From: Tannerellaceae bacterium | GTDB taxonomy: Bacteria > Bacteroidota > Bacteroidia > Bacteroidales > Tannerellaceae | Direction of reading: 5' to 3' | Assembly (NCBI GenBank): GCA_031288515.1 | Contig: JAITRG010000011.1 | Coordinates: 1 to 48,703 of the forward strand | DNA length: 48,703 bases | Shown here: in pieces, positions 1 to 8,824 of the stretch | Numbering within the stretch: position 1 is the first letter of the stretch | Layout: each line of letters opens with the position of its first letter | The notes under the pieces: generated by a model | What the model was told of the DNA's origin: nothing | Database searches by the model: none | The model's input: only the letters and a program-made list of their open reading frames with translations | Made by a program: the position numbers and the translations under genes

Positions 1-145
1 TTAAATATAACCAATGTTTCCTGCATGGAAGTATTGACTATATGCGCGCCAAGCAATTCCGCAGGGGGTATTATGTTTTTTTAACCTGTATCTTGTGGTA
101 TTTGACTGAACAAACCATATCTTAAACGTCAAAAAGGAAAAAGTT

Positions 146-187
146 ATGAAAAAAATGATTTTATCGGTATTTATGGTAGCTTTATGA
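146..187 (+). CDS. 13-aa leader-like mini-ORF MKKMILSVFMVAL, stop overlapping the next start codon (ATGA)
   Basis: ATG at 146, TGA at 185-187 overlaps ATG 184-186; hydrophobic signal-like peptide; AAAAAGGAAAAAG upstream. Confidence 0.35.
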   Translation: MKKMILSVFMVAL

Positions 188-1275
188 ATATTTTTAATTT
201 ACTCAAGATGATATTCAAATCAGTTATAAGCCTGAGCTGTTTTTTTGTTGTTTTCTTCTCTTGTTCAGATGTAAATACGGAACAGAAGATTGTTATTGAT
301 CTGGAAAAAGATGTGGATACGATATATTATTCGAGTTTTGTAAAAAGTATAGACTATCTAACGCTGAATACCCGGGATACCTGTTTAATATCAGGCGTAG
401 AGAAATTATTTATAGACGAAGATACGATTATCATTCAAGACACAGGCAGAGAAGGAATATTTGTCTTTACAAAGTCGGGAGATATCATAAAACAAATCAA
501 TTATAGAGGAAATGGTCCGAATGAATTTACGACGATTTCTGCGTTTGCAATTGATCCGGTTTTGAATCATATTTGCATTTACGACAGAGGCTCGCTAAAA
601 ATTATCAAATACACATATCAAGGTGATTTTGTCAAATCATATAAAACGGAAAATCTATATGCCAGAGATTTTACGGTTATGGAAAATGAAGACAATCTGT
701 TTATCTTGCCATTCTATGACAGAAAACAAACCTCTGGAGTCTGGTTATCCGATACAAACGGCATTACAAAAAAAATATATATAAATGATGTGCCTGCAGA
801 TGATGAATTTGAATATACCGGTAACTATTATAACAGATCGGATGAAGGAATTTATTACTACGACAGGAATTGGGATGATTTTTCTTATATAACAAAAGAC
901 ACATTAACAAAATTGTTCCAATTTGACCTGAAGCAGAAAGTTCCGCGAGAGATAAGAATAAAAAGAGACTGGAGAGCGGAAGAATTGGAAGGATATACGA
1001 TGATGTCAAGTTTTGTAAATGCAACGAACTATTTGCTGATAGTCTATTATATTTTTGGAGACAGACCTTATTATAAATATAAATGGGTTTTCCTGAATAA
1101 ATCAAACAACGATTTAATCTGTTCCAAACATCTAATAAATGATATGGACAATACTCAATCTGATTTTGAACAATTATATTATCTGAATGATAGCACATGG
1201 TGCAGATTATTGAACATAGAAGAAAATAATTGTAATCTGTATCTTCAAATTTTACGCCTGAAGGAAAGCTGGTAA
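184..1275 (+). CDS. 6-bladed beta-propeller lipoprotein (BF3164-like family)
   Basis: 363-aa ORF with lipobox-like FFSCS, GNGPNEF and propeller-type repeats typical of Bacteroidetes 6-bladed beta-propeller proteins. Confidence 0.7.
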   Translation: MNIFNLLKMIFKSVISLSCFFVVFFSCSDVNTEQKIVIDLEKDVDTIYYSSFVKSIDYLTLNTRDTCLISGVEKLFIDEDTIIIQDTGREGIFVFTKSGDIIKQINYRGNGPNEFTTISAFAIDPVLNHICIYDRGSLKIIKYTYQGDFVKSYKTENLYARDFTVMENEDNLFILPFYDRKQTSGVWLSDTNGITKKIYINDVPADDEFEYTGNYYNRSDEGIYYYDRNWDDFSYITKDTLTKLFQFDLKQKVPREIRIKRDWRAEELEGYTMMSSFVNATNYLLIVYYIFGDRPYYKYKWVFLNKSNNDLICSKHLINDMDNTQSDFEQLYYLNDSTWCRLLNIEENNCNLYLQILRLKESW

Positions 1276-1623
1276 GCGAAAGACATTTTAAACCCAAGGC
1301 TTCCGTCATTTTGCTATTTTGACATTCTGTCATTTTATCCCCTCCCTGTTTCGCTTATTTATATCCTCATCCGGGATAACTCTCCAAAACGCGCTGCATT
1401 TGGCACGTGCCTTTTGATAAAATAACATGAAAAGAAAGGAAATGTTGACTATATGCGCGCCTATGAATCCTGTACATCTATAAAATAACGCAAAAGACAG
1501 CGATCTGCCATCTGTTTGCCCAATAAAAACAGTGGGTGAAAACAGTCGTTTCAGCGCCGTTTCAAGCCCTCGAAAGCCACTTTTACGGGCGCTTCCGAGC
1601 CTTCCGATTTTTCATTACGACGT

Positions 1624-1733
1624 CTTCAGCAAACCATCACAGCGCTTTTGCAAAGACGTCGCAGCGCTTTTGCAAAAGTATCGTAATCCTTTCCTCAAGA
1701 CTCCGTCATGTTTTTCCGAAGCCCTTCCGCAAA
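1624..1733. repeat. five contiguous degenerate 22-bp units (same family as the 22.3 kb and 48.4 kb arrays)
   Basis: Units 1624-1645, 1646-1667, 1668-1689, 1690-1711, 1712-1733, e.g. ttttgcaaagacgtcgcagcgc / ttttgcaaaagtatcgtaatcc. Confidence 0.65.
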
Positions 1734-1984
1734 ACAGGCAATCATGGCTCATTTGATTACGAAAACATTCAAAACCGCCCTCCGGTTCTCCCCTTTCCGT
1801 ACAAAATGACTGTTAGCTGAAAATGCAAATTCCTTAAAATATGTCGGCAAATAAGCCTTAACGGGAGCATATTGTAAAACGGCCCGGCTTCCTTTCCTCC
1901 CCCTCCTTTTCCTCCCAATCTTATATTCTTCGTGTCTTCCTTTAAAACTTTTCTTCCAACCATCATACTGACAGACGGTTTTGC

Positions 1985-1992
1985 TACATTTG
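1985..1992 (+). promoter_or_regulatory. Bacteroidetes -7 box TACATTTG upstream of gmd
   Basis: Matches TAnnTTTG, about 40 bp upstream of the gmd start. Confidence 0.55.
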
Positions 1993-2034
1993 CATCTCAA
2001 ACGTAGGTTCTTTTTAAGTAAAAAGAGTATGAAT

Positions 2035-3126
2035 ATGAAGAAAATAGCATTAATCTCCGGTATAACCGGACAGGACGGGTCTTTTTTGGCCGAGTTATTA
2101 ATAGGGAAGGGATACGAGGTGCATGGGATTATACGGCGGTCGTCTTCTTTTAATACAGGGCGGATTGAACATTTGTATCTGGATGAGTGGGTGCGGGATA
2201 TGAAACAGCAGCGGCTGATAAACCTGCATTATGGGGATATGACGGATAGCAGCTCGCTCATTCGGATTATCCAGGCGGTACAGCCAGACGAGATTTATAA
2301 CCTGGCGGCCCAGAGCCATGTAAAGGTTTCGTTTGATGTACCGGAATATACGGCCGAAGCAGATGCAGTGGGCACATTGCGCATACTGGAAGCTATCCGT
2401 ATATTGAGGTTGGAGCAAAAAACGAAGATATATCAGGCCTCTACCTCCGAATTGTATGGAAAGGTACTGGAAACGCCACAAAGCGAGACAACGCCTTTCT
2501 ACCCCCGCTCTCCCTATGGGGTGGCAAAACAATATGGCTTCTGGATAACAAAAAATTACCGGGAAAGCTATGGTATGTTTGCCGTGAATGGTATTTTGTT
2601 CAACCATGAGAGCGAAAGAAGAGGAGAAACGTTTGTTACCCGGAAGATTACGCTGGCGGCTGCCCGTATCGTACAGGGATTCCAGGATAAACTTTATTTG
2701 GGCAACCTGGATTCGTTGCGCGACTGGGGATATGCTAAAGAATAAGTGGAATGTATGTGGTTGATGCTTCAATATCATGTCCCGGAAGACTTTGTGATTG
2801 CTACCGGCGAATATCATACGGTACGCGAATTTTGTACGCTCGCTTTTAAAGAAGTGGGCATTGAACTCCGATGGGAAGGCAAAGGGATTGATGAAAAAGG
2901 GATCGATGTCGCTACCGGAAAGGTATTGGCGGAAGTAGACCCGAAATATTTCCGTCCGGCGGAAGTTGAACAGTTGTTAGGAAACCCGTCCAAAGCAAAG
3001 ACATTATTAGGATGGAACCCAACCCAAACAAGTTTCTCCGAATTAGTAAAAATAATGGCTCATCATGATATGAAATTTGTAAAGAAACTTCATATGCGCC
3101 AAATGCCGGAAGAAAATAATGAATAA
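2035..3126 (+). pseudogene. gmd: GDP-mannose 4,6-dehydratase interrupted by a single in-frame TAA (2743-2745)
   Basis: [41 protein letters not shown]...[17 protein letters not shown]...; both halves are in the same frame and together give a full-length Gmd. Confidence 0.85.
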
Positions 3127-4192
3127 AAATGCTAAAATATATGTAGCCGGCCATTTAGGTTTAGTTGGTTCCGCCATCTGGAACAACCTCAAACAGAAAG
3201 GATACTCCAACCTGACGGGAAGGAACTCCCATGAGCTGGATTTGCGGGACAGTATGGCAGTAAAGGGTTTCTTTGATAAAGAGCAACCGGAATATGTGCT
3301 GGTAGCCGCAGCACAGGTGGGAGGTATCATGGCAAATACTACCTACCGGGCAGATTTTATTTATAATAATCTGCAGATACAACAAAATATAATTGGCGAA
3401 TCTTTCCGCCATCAGGTAAAAAAACTGTTGTTCCTGGGAAGCACCTGTATTTATCCCAAAGAATCGAAGCAGCCGATGAATGAAAATGAACTGCTTACCG
3501 CCCCTTTGGAATATACGAATGAACCTTATGCCATTGCAAAGATTGCCGGATTAAAGATGTGTGAAAGTTTCAACTTACAGTATGGTACGAACTATATCGC
3601 CGTAATGCCAACAAATCTGTATGGCCCGAATGATAATTTCGATTTGGAACGAAGCCATGTATTGCCGGCTATGATTCGTAAAATCCATCTGGCCAATGCA
3701 CTTAAAAAGCAGGATTGGGACGCTATTCGTAAAGACCTGAAGAAACGCCCGGCGGAGGGGGAAAATGGAGAAACCGCCAGGAAAGAGGCCATCGTACAAC
3801 TTCTGCAGAAATACGGTATTACAACGAATGCCGTTGAATTATGGGGTACAGGAAAGCCGTTGCGTGAATTTCTTTGGAGCGAAGAGATGGCCGACGCCTG
3901 CGTATATATAATGGAGCATGTTGATTTTAAGGATTTGGCAAAGGATAAGAACGAAGTTCGTAACTGCCACATCAATATAGGTACGGGAAAAGAAATTTCC
4001 ATCCAGGAGTTAGCCGGATTAATAGTGAAAACAATTGGTTATGATGGCGAGATTATCTTTAATGCAGAAAAGCCGGATGGCGCCATGCGTAAACTTACAG
4101 ACCCGTCTAAACTGCATTCTTTAGGTTGGCGTCACCGGATTGACATAGAAGAAGGAGTATGCAAATTATACAATTGGTATATCTCCTCCTGA
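3119..4192 (+). CDS. fcl: GDP-L-fucose synthase
   Basis: SDR fold GHLGLVGSAI, YTNEPYAIAKIAGLKMCESFN; overlaps the gmd 3' end by 8 bp. Confidence 0.93.
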   Translation: MNKNAKIYVAGHLGLVGSAIWNNLKQKGYSNLTGRNSHELDLRDSMAVKGFFDKEQPEYVLVAAAQVGGIMANTTYRADFIYNNLQIQQNIIGESFRHQVKKLLFLGSTCIYPKESKQPMNENELLTAPLEYTNEPYAIAKIAGLKMCESFNLQYGTNYIAVMPTNLYGPNDNFDLERSHVLPAMIRKIHLANALKKQDWDAIRKDLKKRPAEGENGETARKEAIVQLLQKYGITTNAVELWGTGKPLREFLWSEEMADACVYIMEHVDFKDLAKDKNEVRNCHINIGTGKEISIQELAGLIVKTIGYDGEIIFNAEKPDGAMRKLTDPSKLHSLGWRHRIDIEEGVCKLYNWYISS

Positions 4193-4210
4193 ATCACATC
4201 CCCATTTGAA

Positions 4211-4884
4211 TATGATTCCGAGAAAAACTGATTAGATATATAAGGATCTGCATGGAAAATATAAAGGAATCAGATTGTTTTTTATAAATATTTGTTTTAT
4301 ATTGCAAAATAGAAATGTTTGATTTATATTTGCAATATAAAATAATGACCTATCGGTAAATAATCCAATTAGTGAATTATTTATTAAGTAAAAGTTCGTG
4401 ATACATATATTAGTTGTATCTTATCTGGAGATTTAACCGACGCTTACTCAAACTATGCCTTGAGGCCGTCAGGATTTATTCTGACGGCCTTTTTGAGCTT
4501 CGCCCAGGATAGATATTTCAACACGGTCATCATAAACTTCGATCATTGTTACAGCCTCCGCTCATACTAACAGTCACGATGAAAAAGCGTATTAATAATA
4601 TATGATTTCGAGAAGAACTGATTAAATATATAATGATCTGCATGGAAAATATAAAAGAATCAGATTGTTTTTTATAAATATTTGATTTATATTGCAAAAT
4701 AGAAATATTTGATTTATATTTGCACTATGAAATAATAACCTGCCGGTAATTAATCCAATAATTGGATTATTTGTTAAGTAAAGGTTCATAATACCATACG
4801 TTATTTAATTGTATCTTAGATAGATTTAACCGACGCTTATTCAAACTATGCTTTAGGGCCGTCAGGATAAAAATCCCGACGGCC
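4211..4884 (+). repeat. 390-bp-period tandem duplication (two copies, about 4211-4495 and 4601-4888)
   Basis: tatgattccgagaaaaactgatta... at 4211 and tatgatttcgagaagaactgatta... at 4601; promoter, internal hairpins and terminator are all duplicated. Confidence 0.85.
4338..4495 (+). ncRNA. candidate structured small RNA, copy 1
   Basis: -7 TATATTTG 4325-4332 and -33 ATTG 4301-4304 (20-bp spacer); terminator stem GGCCGTCAG/CTGACGGCC 4464-4489 followed by T-run; no ORF. Confidence 0.6.
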
Positions 4885-4888
4885 TTTT
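4728..4888 (+). ncRNA. candidate structured small RNA, copy 2
   Basis: -7 TATATTTG 4715-4722 and -33 ATTG 4691-4694; terminator GGCCGTC..GACGGCC 4857-4884 plus T-run; conserved TTTAACCGACGCTTAnTCAAACTATGC. Confidence 0.6.
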
Positions 4889-4964
4889 AATTACTCTGAC
4901 TACTTTAGCAAATCCGCTATTTTCCCGGCGGAGCAGGGTTTTTCTTCAAGTATATCCAGGATAC

Positions 4965-5019
4965 CAGCCAACTATCCGTTTAACTAATTAATTTTGCGTT
5001 CGTAGTATTCTTATTTATT
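4965..5019 (+). repeat. 55-bp direct repeat, copy A of the nikR upstream/promoter region
   Basis: cagccaactatccgtttaactaattaattttgcgttcgtagtattcttatttatt; 54/55 identical to 12687-12741. Confidence 0.9.
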
Positions 5020-5190
5020 GTCGTAACGGACAAGTGAATGGTCGATACGAAAACCAGAAAACTCCTCGGGCGCAGGGAATGGCGGGATTGAGTTTGCCGC
5101 GACCTGCAAAGTAATACCCGTCCTGCGAAAATCAGCGAAAGACAACGGTCTGCACAAACGCCAATAAAAGCAAAATTTTCCTGTTCATAA

Positions 5191-7266
5191 TCAATCGTTT
5201 TTAAGATAGTTATCAAACCATTTCGTTATCTCGTCAAGGCGTTTGATACGGTTGACGGGTTTGCCCGAACGCGAGAGTTCGTGGTTTTCGCCTTCGAAAA
5301 TCACAATCCTGGATGGCACTTCAAAATATTGCAGCGCATAATACATTTGCAACCCTTCGACAAGCCAGCAGCGGTAATCTTTTTCGCTGTGGATGAAAAG
5401 TGTCGGCGTTTTCACCCTGTCGGCGTATTTCAGCGGCGACCTGTCCCACAGCAGGTCGTGATTTTTCCATAAATCAGTTCCGAAATAGGTATATGTGAAC
5501 GTATGTCCTATATCGCTTGTATTGCTGAACGTCAGCCACGACGAAGCGCTTCGCTGTGAAACGGCGGCCTTGAAACGGTCGGTATGCCCGATAATCCAGT
5601 TTGTCATCACGCCTCCGTAAGAACCTCCCGTAACTCCCAGGCGATTTTCGTCAATAAATCCCGACTGTTCAATTGCCGCATCGACAAAACTCATAAGATC
5701 GTTGTAGTCGACAGTCCCGATTTTCCCGCGTATATCCGCGAAATCATTACCCCGCCCGTTGCTGCCTGTCGGATTGGTGAACAAAACGGCATAACCTTGA
5801 CTGGCCCAATATTGCATCTCGTGGAAAAATACCGTGCCATAAGTGGATTTCGGGCCGCCGTGGATATCGAAAATTGCAGGATATTTCTTCCCCTTTTCAT
5901 AATCGGCAGGAGGCAGAACGTATCCGTTCAGTGTCCGTCCTTCCTCATTTGTGAAAGTTACCTCAAGCGGTTTCGCTATTTTATGCTCGTCAAACAACGG
6001 TTTGTTGATTGAAGTCAACTGCGTGAGAATGCCTTTTTTGTCGAGAAAATAAACCTCGCCGCCACGCTGCTCGACAAGCGCCGTAAGCAGGAAACCATCT
6101 TTGTATGGCAGAAACTCCGACACGGCTATCTGTCCTTTGGTCAGGACATTTACTTTTGCATCCCGGAATGCCAGATGTATCAGGTGGGCCTGGTCAACGA
6201 TCGTAGACACATAGAACAATCCGTCCTTATCGTGATGGAATCCCGACCTGCCTCCGGAGCCAATGTCGGTACCGACGCCACCCTGACTGTAGTACGAGCC
6301 GTCGTAAATCTCCGTGGCCTTACCGGTTTTCAGATTCAGTCGGTAAATTCCTGAATTTAAGTTCTTGTCTCGCTCAATACTGTGATTGATTGTCAGAACG
6401 ACCTCGTCGTTGTCAATAAAATAGAATCCTCCATAAGATACTTTGTCGAACAGCGGCAGTTCTTTCTTTGTCAGCGTTGCCACATCAAGCACGAACAGTT
6501 TGTTTCCAATATTCGGCGCTTTACCGTACCGGGCGTCCTGCCTGACGAAAATCAGCGTTTTCCTGTCGGGCGAAAGTTCAGCCTGCGACACGGATTCGAG
6601 CGTATCATTCAGCAGTGTGCGTTCTCCCTTGTTATAAAAATAAAGATGAGACCGCTGGCCGCTGACGTCGCCACGACCGTTCGACCAGAATGGCAACTCG
6701 TCGAAAATCCTGTAATTGCGATTCTCGTCCCGCTTTTTCAGGGCTTCCTGCCGATTACCGCCTGATTCGTTCAGAAACTGCTGAAAATGCTGGCTGTACG
6801 ATGCGGTATAGAAAAACCTGTCTTTGTCAATCCATTGAACCTGACCTGCCGAAAAAGGCAGGCGCAGCCATTCTGCAGCTTCCCCGTAGCCAGGGGCAAG
6901 CCTCTGAAATACGGTCAGTTCTTCGCCTTTGCGCACCTTTTCATGGTCTTTCTCATCCCTTACCGCGCGGAATATGATACCTGTTCCGCCTTCTTCAAAG
7001 AAGTAGTCCGACACATTCTGCGATATTTTCACGGCTTGACCGTCAATCAACTGATACAGGTTTCGCGTGTAAGCGTTTTCCTCTTTGCCGGGCTGGCTGA
7101 TCACAAAAAATATGTTCCCGTCTTTTTCTTTCAGGTTGGAAATACTTTTGACTTTGGTAAAAAAGTCAATTCCAACAGGTTTTTTTGCGCCTGGTTCCTG
7201 CCCTGCGGCGAAAGTTACGGACAGGATTAATAACGATATTACAATAAATAAATAGTTTTTTCTCAT
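5191..7266 (-). CDS. S9 family (prolyl oligopeptidase/DPP-like) serine peptidase, secreted
   Basis: Signal peptide; GVTGGSYGGVMTNWI nucleophile motif; HGGPKSTYG; terminal EGENHELSRSG. Confidence 0.9.
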   Translation of the reverse strand: MRKNYLFIVISLLILSVTFAAGQEPGAKKPVGIDFFTKVKSISNLKEKDGNIFFVISQPGKEENAYTRNLYQLIDGQAVKISQNVSDYFFEEGGTGIIFRAVRDEKDHEKVRKGEELTVFQRLAPGYGEAAEWLRLPFSAGQVQWIDKDRFFYTASYSQHFQQFLNESGGNRQEALKKRDENRNYRIFDELPFWSNGRGDVSGQRSHLYFYNKGERTLLNDTLESVSQAELSPDRKTLIFVRQDARYGKAPNIGNKLFVLDVATLTKKELPLFDKVSYGGFYFIDNDEVVLTINHSIERDKNLNSGIYRLNLKTGKATEIYDGSYYSQGGVGTDIGSGGRSGFHHDKDGLFYVSTIVDQAHLIHLAFRDAKVNVLTKGQIAVSEFLPYKDGFLLTALVEQRGGEVYFLDKKGILTQLTSINKPLFDEHKIAKPLEVTFTNEEGRTLNGYVLPPADYEKGKKYPAIFDIHGGPKSTYGTVFFHEMQYWASQGYAVLFTNPTGSNGRGNDFADIRGKIGTVDYNDLMSFVDAAIEQSGFIDENRLGVTGGSYGGVMTNWIIGHTDRFKAAVSQRSASSWLTFSNTSDIGHTFTYTYFGTDLWKNHDLLWDRSPLKYADRVKTPTLFIHSEKDYRCWLVEGLQMYYALQYFEVPSRIVIFEGENHELSRSGKPVNRIKRLDEITKWFDNYLKND

Positions 7267-7267
7267 T

Positions 7268-7450
7268 GCTGTTATAATTTAATTTGATGGATTAGAGGTC
7301 AGAGACGGATCTTTTGCAATCTCGTCAAGCTGTTATAATTTAATTTGATGGATTAGGGGTCAGAGACGGATACTTTGCAATCTCGTCAAGCTGTTATAAT
7401 TTAATTTGATGGATTAGGAGTCAGAGACGGATCTTTTGCAATCTCGTCAA
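7268..7450. repeat. three 61-bp tandem copies spanning the susD 3' end and its intergenic spacer
   Basis: Units at 7268, 7329 and 7390: gctgttataatttaatttgatggattag..gtcagagacggat..tttgcaatctcgtcaa. Confidence 0.95.
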
Positions 7451-8807
7451 TCGGTATGGGGAAGAGATATCCTTCCGTTTCGCCGAGAACAGTTGCGAGG
7501 CGGCCGGTACGGCGCAGGTCGAAGAATCGGTGATTCTCTACTGCAAACTCCAGCCTGCGTTCGTTTTCGATTGCCTGCAGGGCTTTCGCCCGGGCGTCGT
7601 ATTCGGAAGTTTCAATATCAGGCACGCCGGCGCGGCTGCGTACAGCGTTTATATCTGCGCGGCTTTCTTCGATTTTGTCAAGATGGGCGCGGGCTTCGGC
7701 GCGAATGAGATATTGCTCGGCGATGCGAAACAGATAGGCGGGGTTGTTCTGTCCCGACCGCCAGTACATTCCGTTGTAAATCTGTTTACTCTTTTCGGCG
7801 ACCGTAATAATATCTGCACGATTTCCGCCAATGGCCGGGTCTTCGAGCAGTTCGAGGATTGCCTCGTTCAACGTTATTTCATACCGTCCGCCAAGCTCCG
7901 AAGGCCTCCACCAGTGACCTGCAGGATTTGTCTGCGTTGCCGTAAAATTCAATTCAAAGATTGATTCAGTCGAAGCTTCCGTCGTGTAAAACACGGAATA
8001 CGGTTTTACCAGGCTGTATTTGCTGTTGGAAATAAGTAAGGACGAGTATGTTTCGGCTTTGTCCCACTGTTCGCGATAAAGCGCTATACGGGCAGTCAGA
8101 GCCTGAACGGCTCCCAAATCAATATATATGCGCGAATCGGTTGGCCGAAGCAGTTCTTCCGCTTTTTTGAGGTCGCTTTCTATCTGTTTATAGGTATCTT
8201 CGAGCGAGCTGCGCCGAATATCCGAAACATCATCAGGGCTTGCCGTCGGCTTTGTAACGATCTGAACTCCGCCCCAGAAACGCGTCAGGTCGAAGTACGA
8301 CAGCGCACGGATAAAACAGGCCTGTCCGAGGATGGCATTGCGTTCGTCCTGAGTAAAATTATCGTCTGTCACGCCGTCGACTTTTTCTATTATATGATTT
8401 GTCATGTTGACGGTACGGTAGATGGCCGTCCATGTTCCGCTCAACGAACTGTTGTCGGACTGCAGCGTTGTGGGGCCGTAGCCGTTCAAACGCACAAAAG
8501 CCTTATAGTATGTCTGGATACCGACAAATTTAACATTGTCGGCAAAAAGGTAGGGCACAATGTCGAAACCCAATCCGTAATAACCACTCGACATCAACTG
8601 ATTGTACGCTCCGTTAAGAGCGGCGCCAGCGCTTTTTTCGTCATAAATGGATTTGCTGTCGCTGATGCTTGCCGTAGGTTCGGGCGTCAGCAGGCCGTCG
8701 CACGACAAGCATAATATTGCCGTAACAAAACATAATATCCGGTTGACAGTCATTTGTTTCATATCCGTTTGTTTCATATCCGTTTGTATCATATCCGTTT
8801 GTATCAT
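7401..8807 (-). CDS. SusD/RagB family nutrient-binding outer membrane lipoprotein
   Basis: Lipobox CLSCDG, GSYNQLM-like start, FYLIRAEARAHL / ERRLEFAVENHRFFDLRR C-terminal SusD motifs. Confidence 0.92.
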   Translation of the reverse strand: MIQTDMIQTDMKQTDMKQMTVNRILCFVTAILCLSCDGLLTPEPTASISDSKSIYDEKSAGAALNGAYNQLMSSGYYGLGFDIVPYLFADNVKFVGIQTYYKAFVRLNGYGPTTLQSDNSSLSGTWTAIYRTVNMTNHIIEKVDGVTDDNFTQDERNAILGQACFIRALSYFDLTRFWGGVQIVTKPTASPDDVSDIRRSSLEDTYKQIESDLKKAEELLRPTDSRIYIDLGAVQALTARIALYREQWDKAETYSSLLISNSKYSLVKPYSVFYTTEASTESIFELNFTATQTNPAGHWWRPSELGGRYEITLNEAILELLEDPAIGGNRADIITVAEKSKQIYNGMYWRSGQNNPAYLFRIAEQYLIRAEARAHLDKIEESRADINAVRSRAGVPDIETSEYDARAKALQAIENERRLEFAVENHRFFDLRRTGRLATVLGETEGYLFPIPIDEIAKDPSLTPNPSN

Positions 8808-8820
8808 ATCCGTTTGTATT
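8761..8820. repeat. four 15-bp tandem units encoding M(I/K)QTD at the SusD N-terminus
   Basis: atatccgtttgtttc / atatccgtttgtatc x2 / atatccgtttgtatt. Confidence 0.95.
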
Positions 8821-8824
8821 TGAG

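Noticed and set aside
764-1333. 189-aa minus strand ORF
   Set aside because: Antisense to the beta-propeller gene; low-complexity translation without a recognisable family.
2743-2745. Recoded stop (selenocysteine/pyrrolysine) or alternative genetic code in gmd
   Set aside because: TAA is not used for Sec/Pyl, and TAA acts as a normal stop in neighbouring genes; nonsense mutation or error is simpler.
2098-2817. 239-aa minus strand ORF
   Set aside because: Antisense to gmd; no homology signal.
4211-4890. Riboswitch or leader for a downstream gene
   Set aside because: Both copies end in strong terminators and the next gene is on the opposite strand; independent RNA is a better fit.
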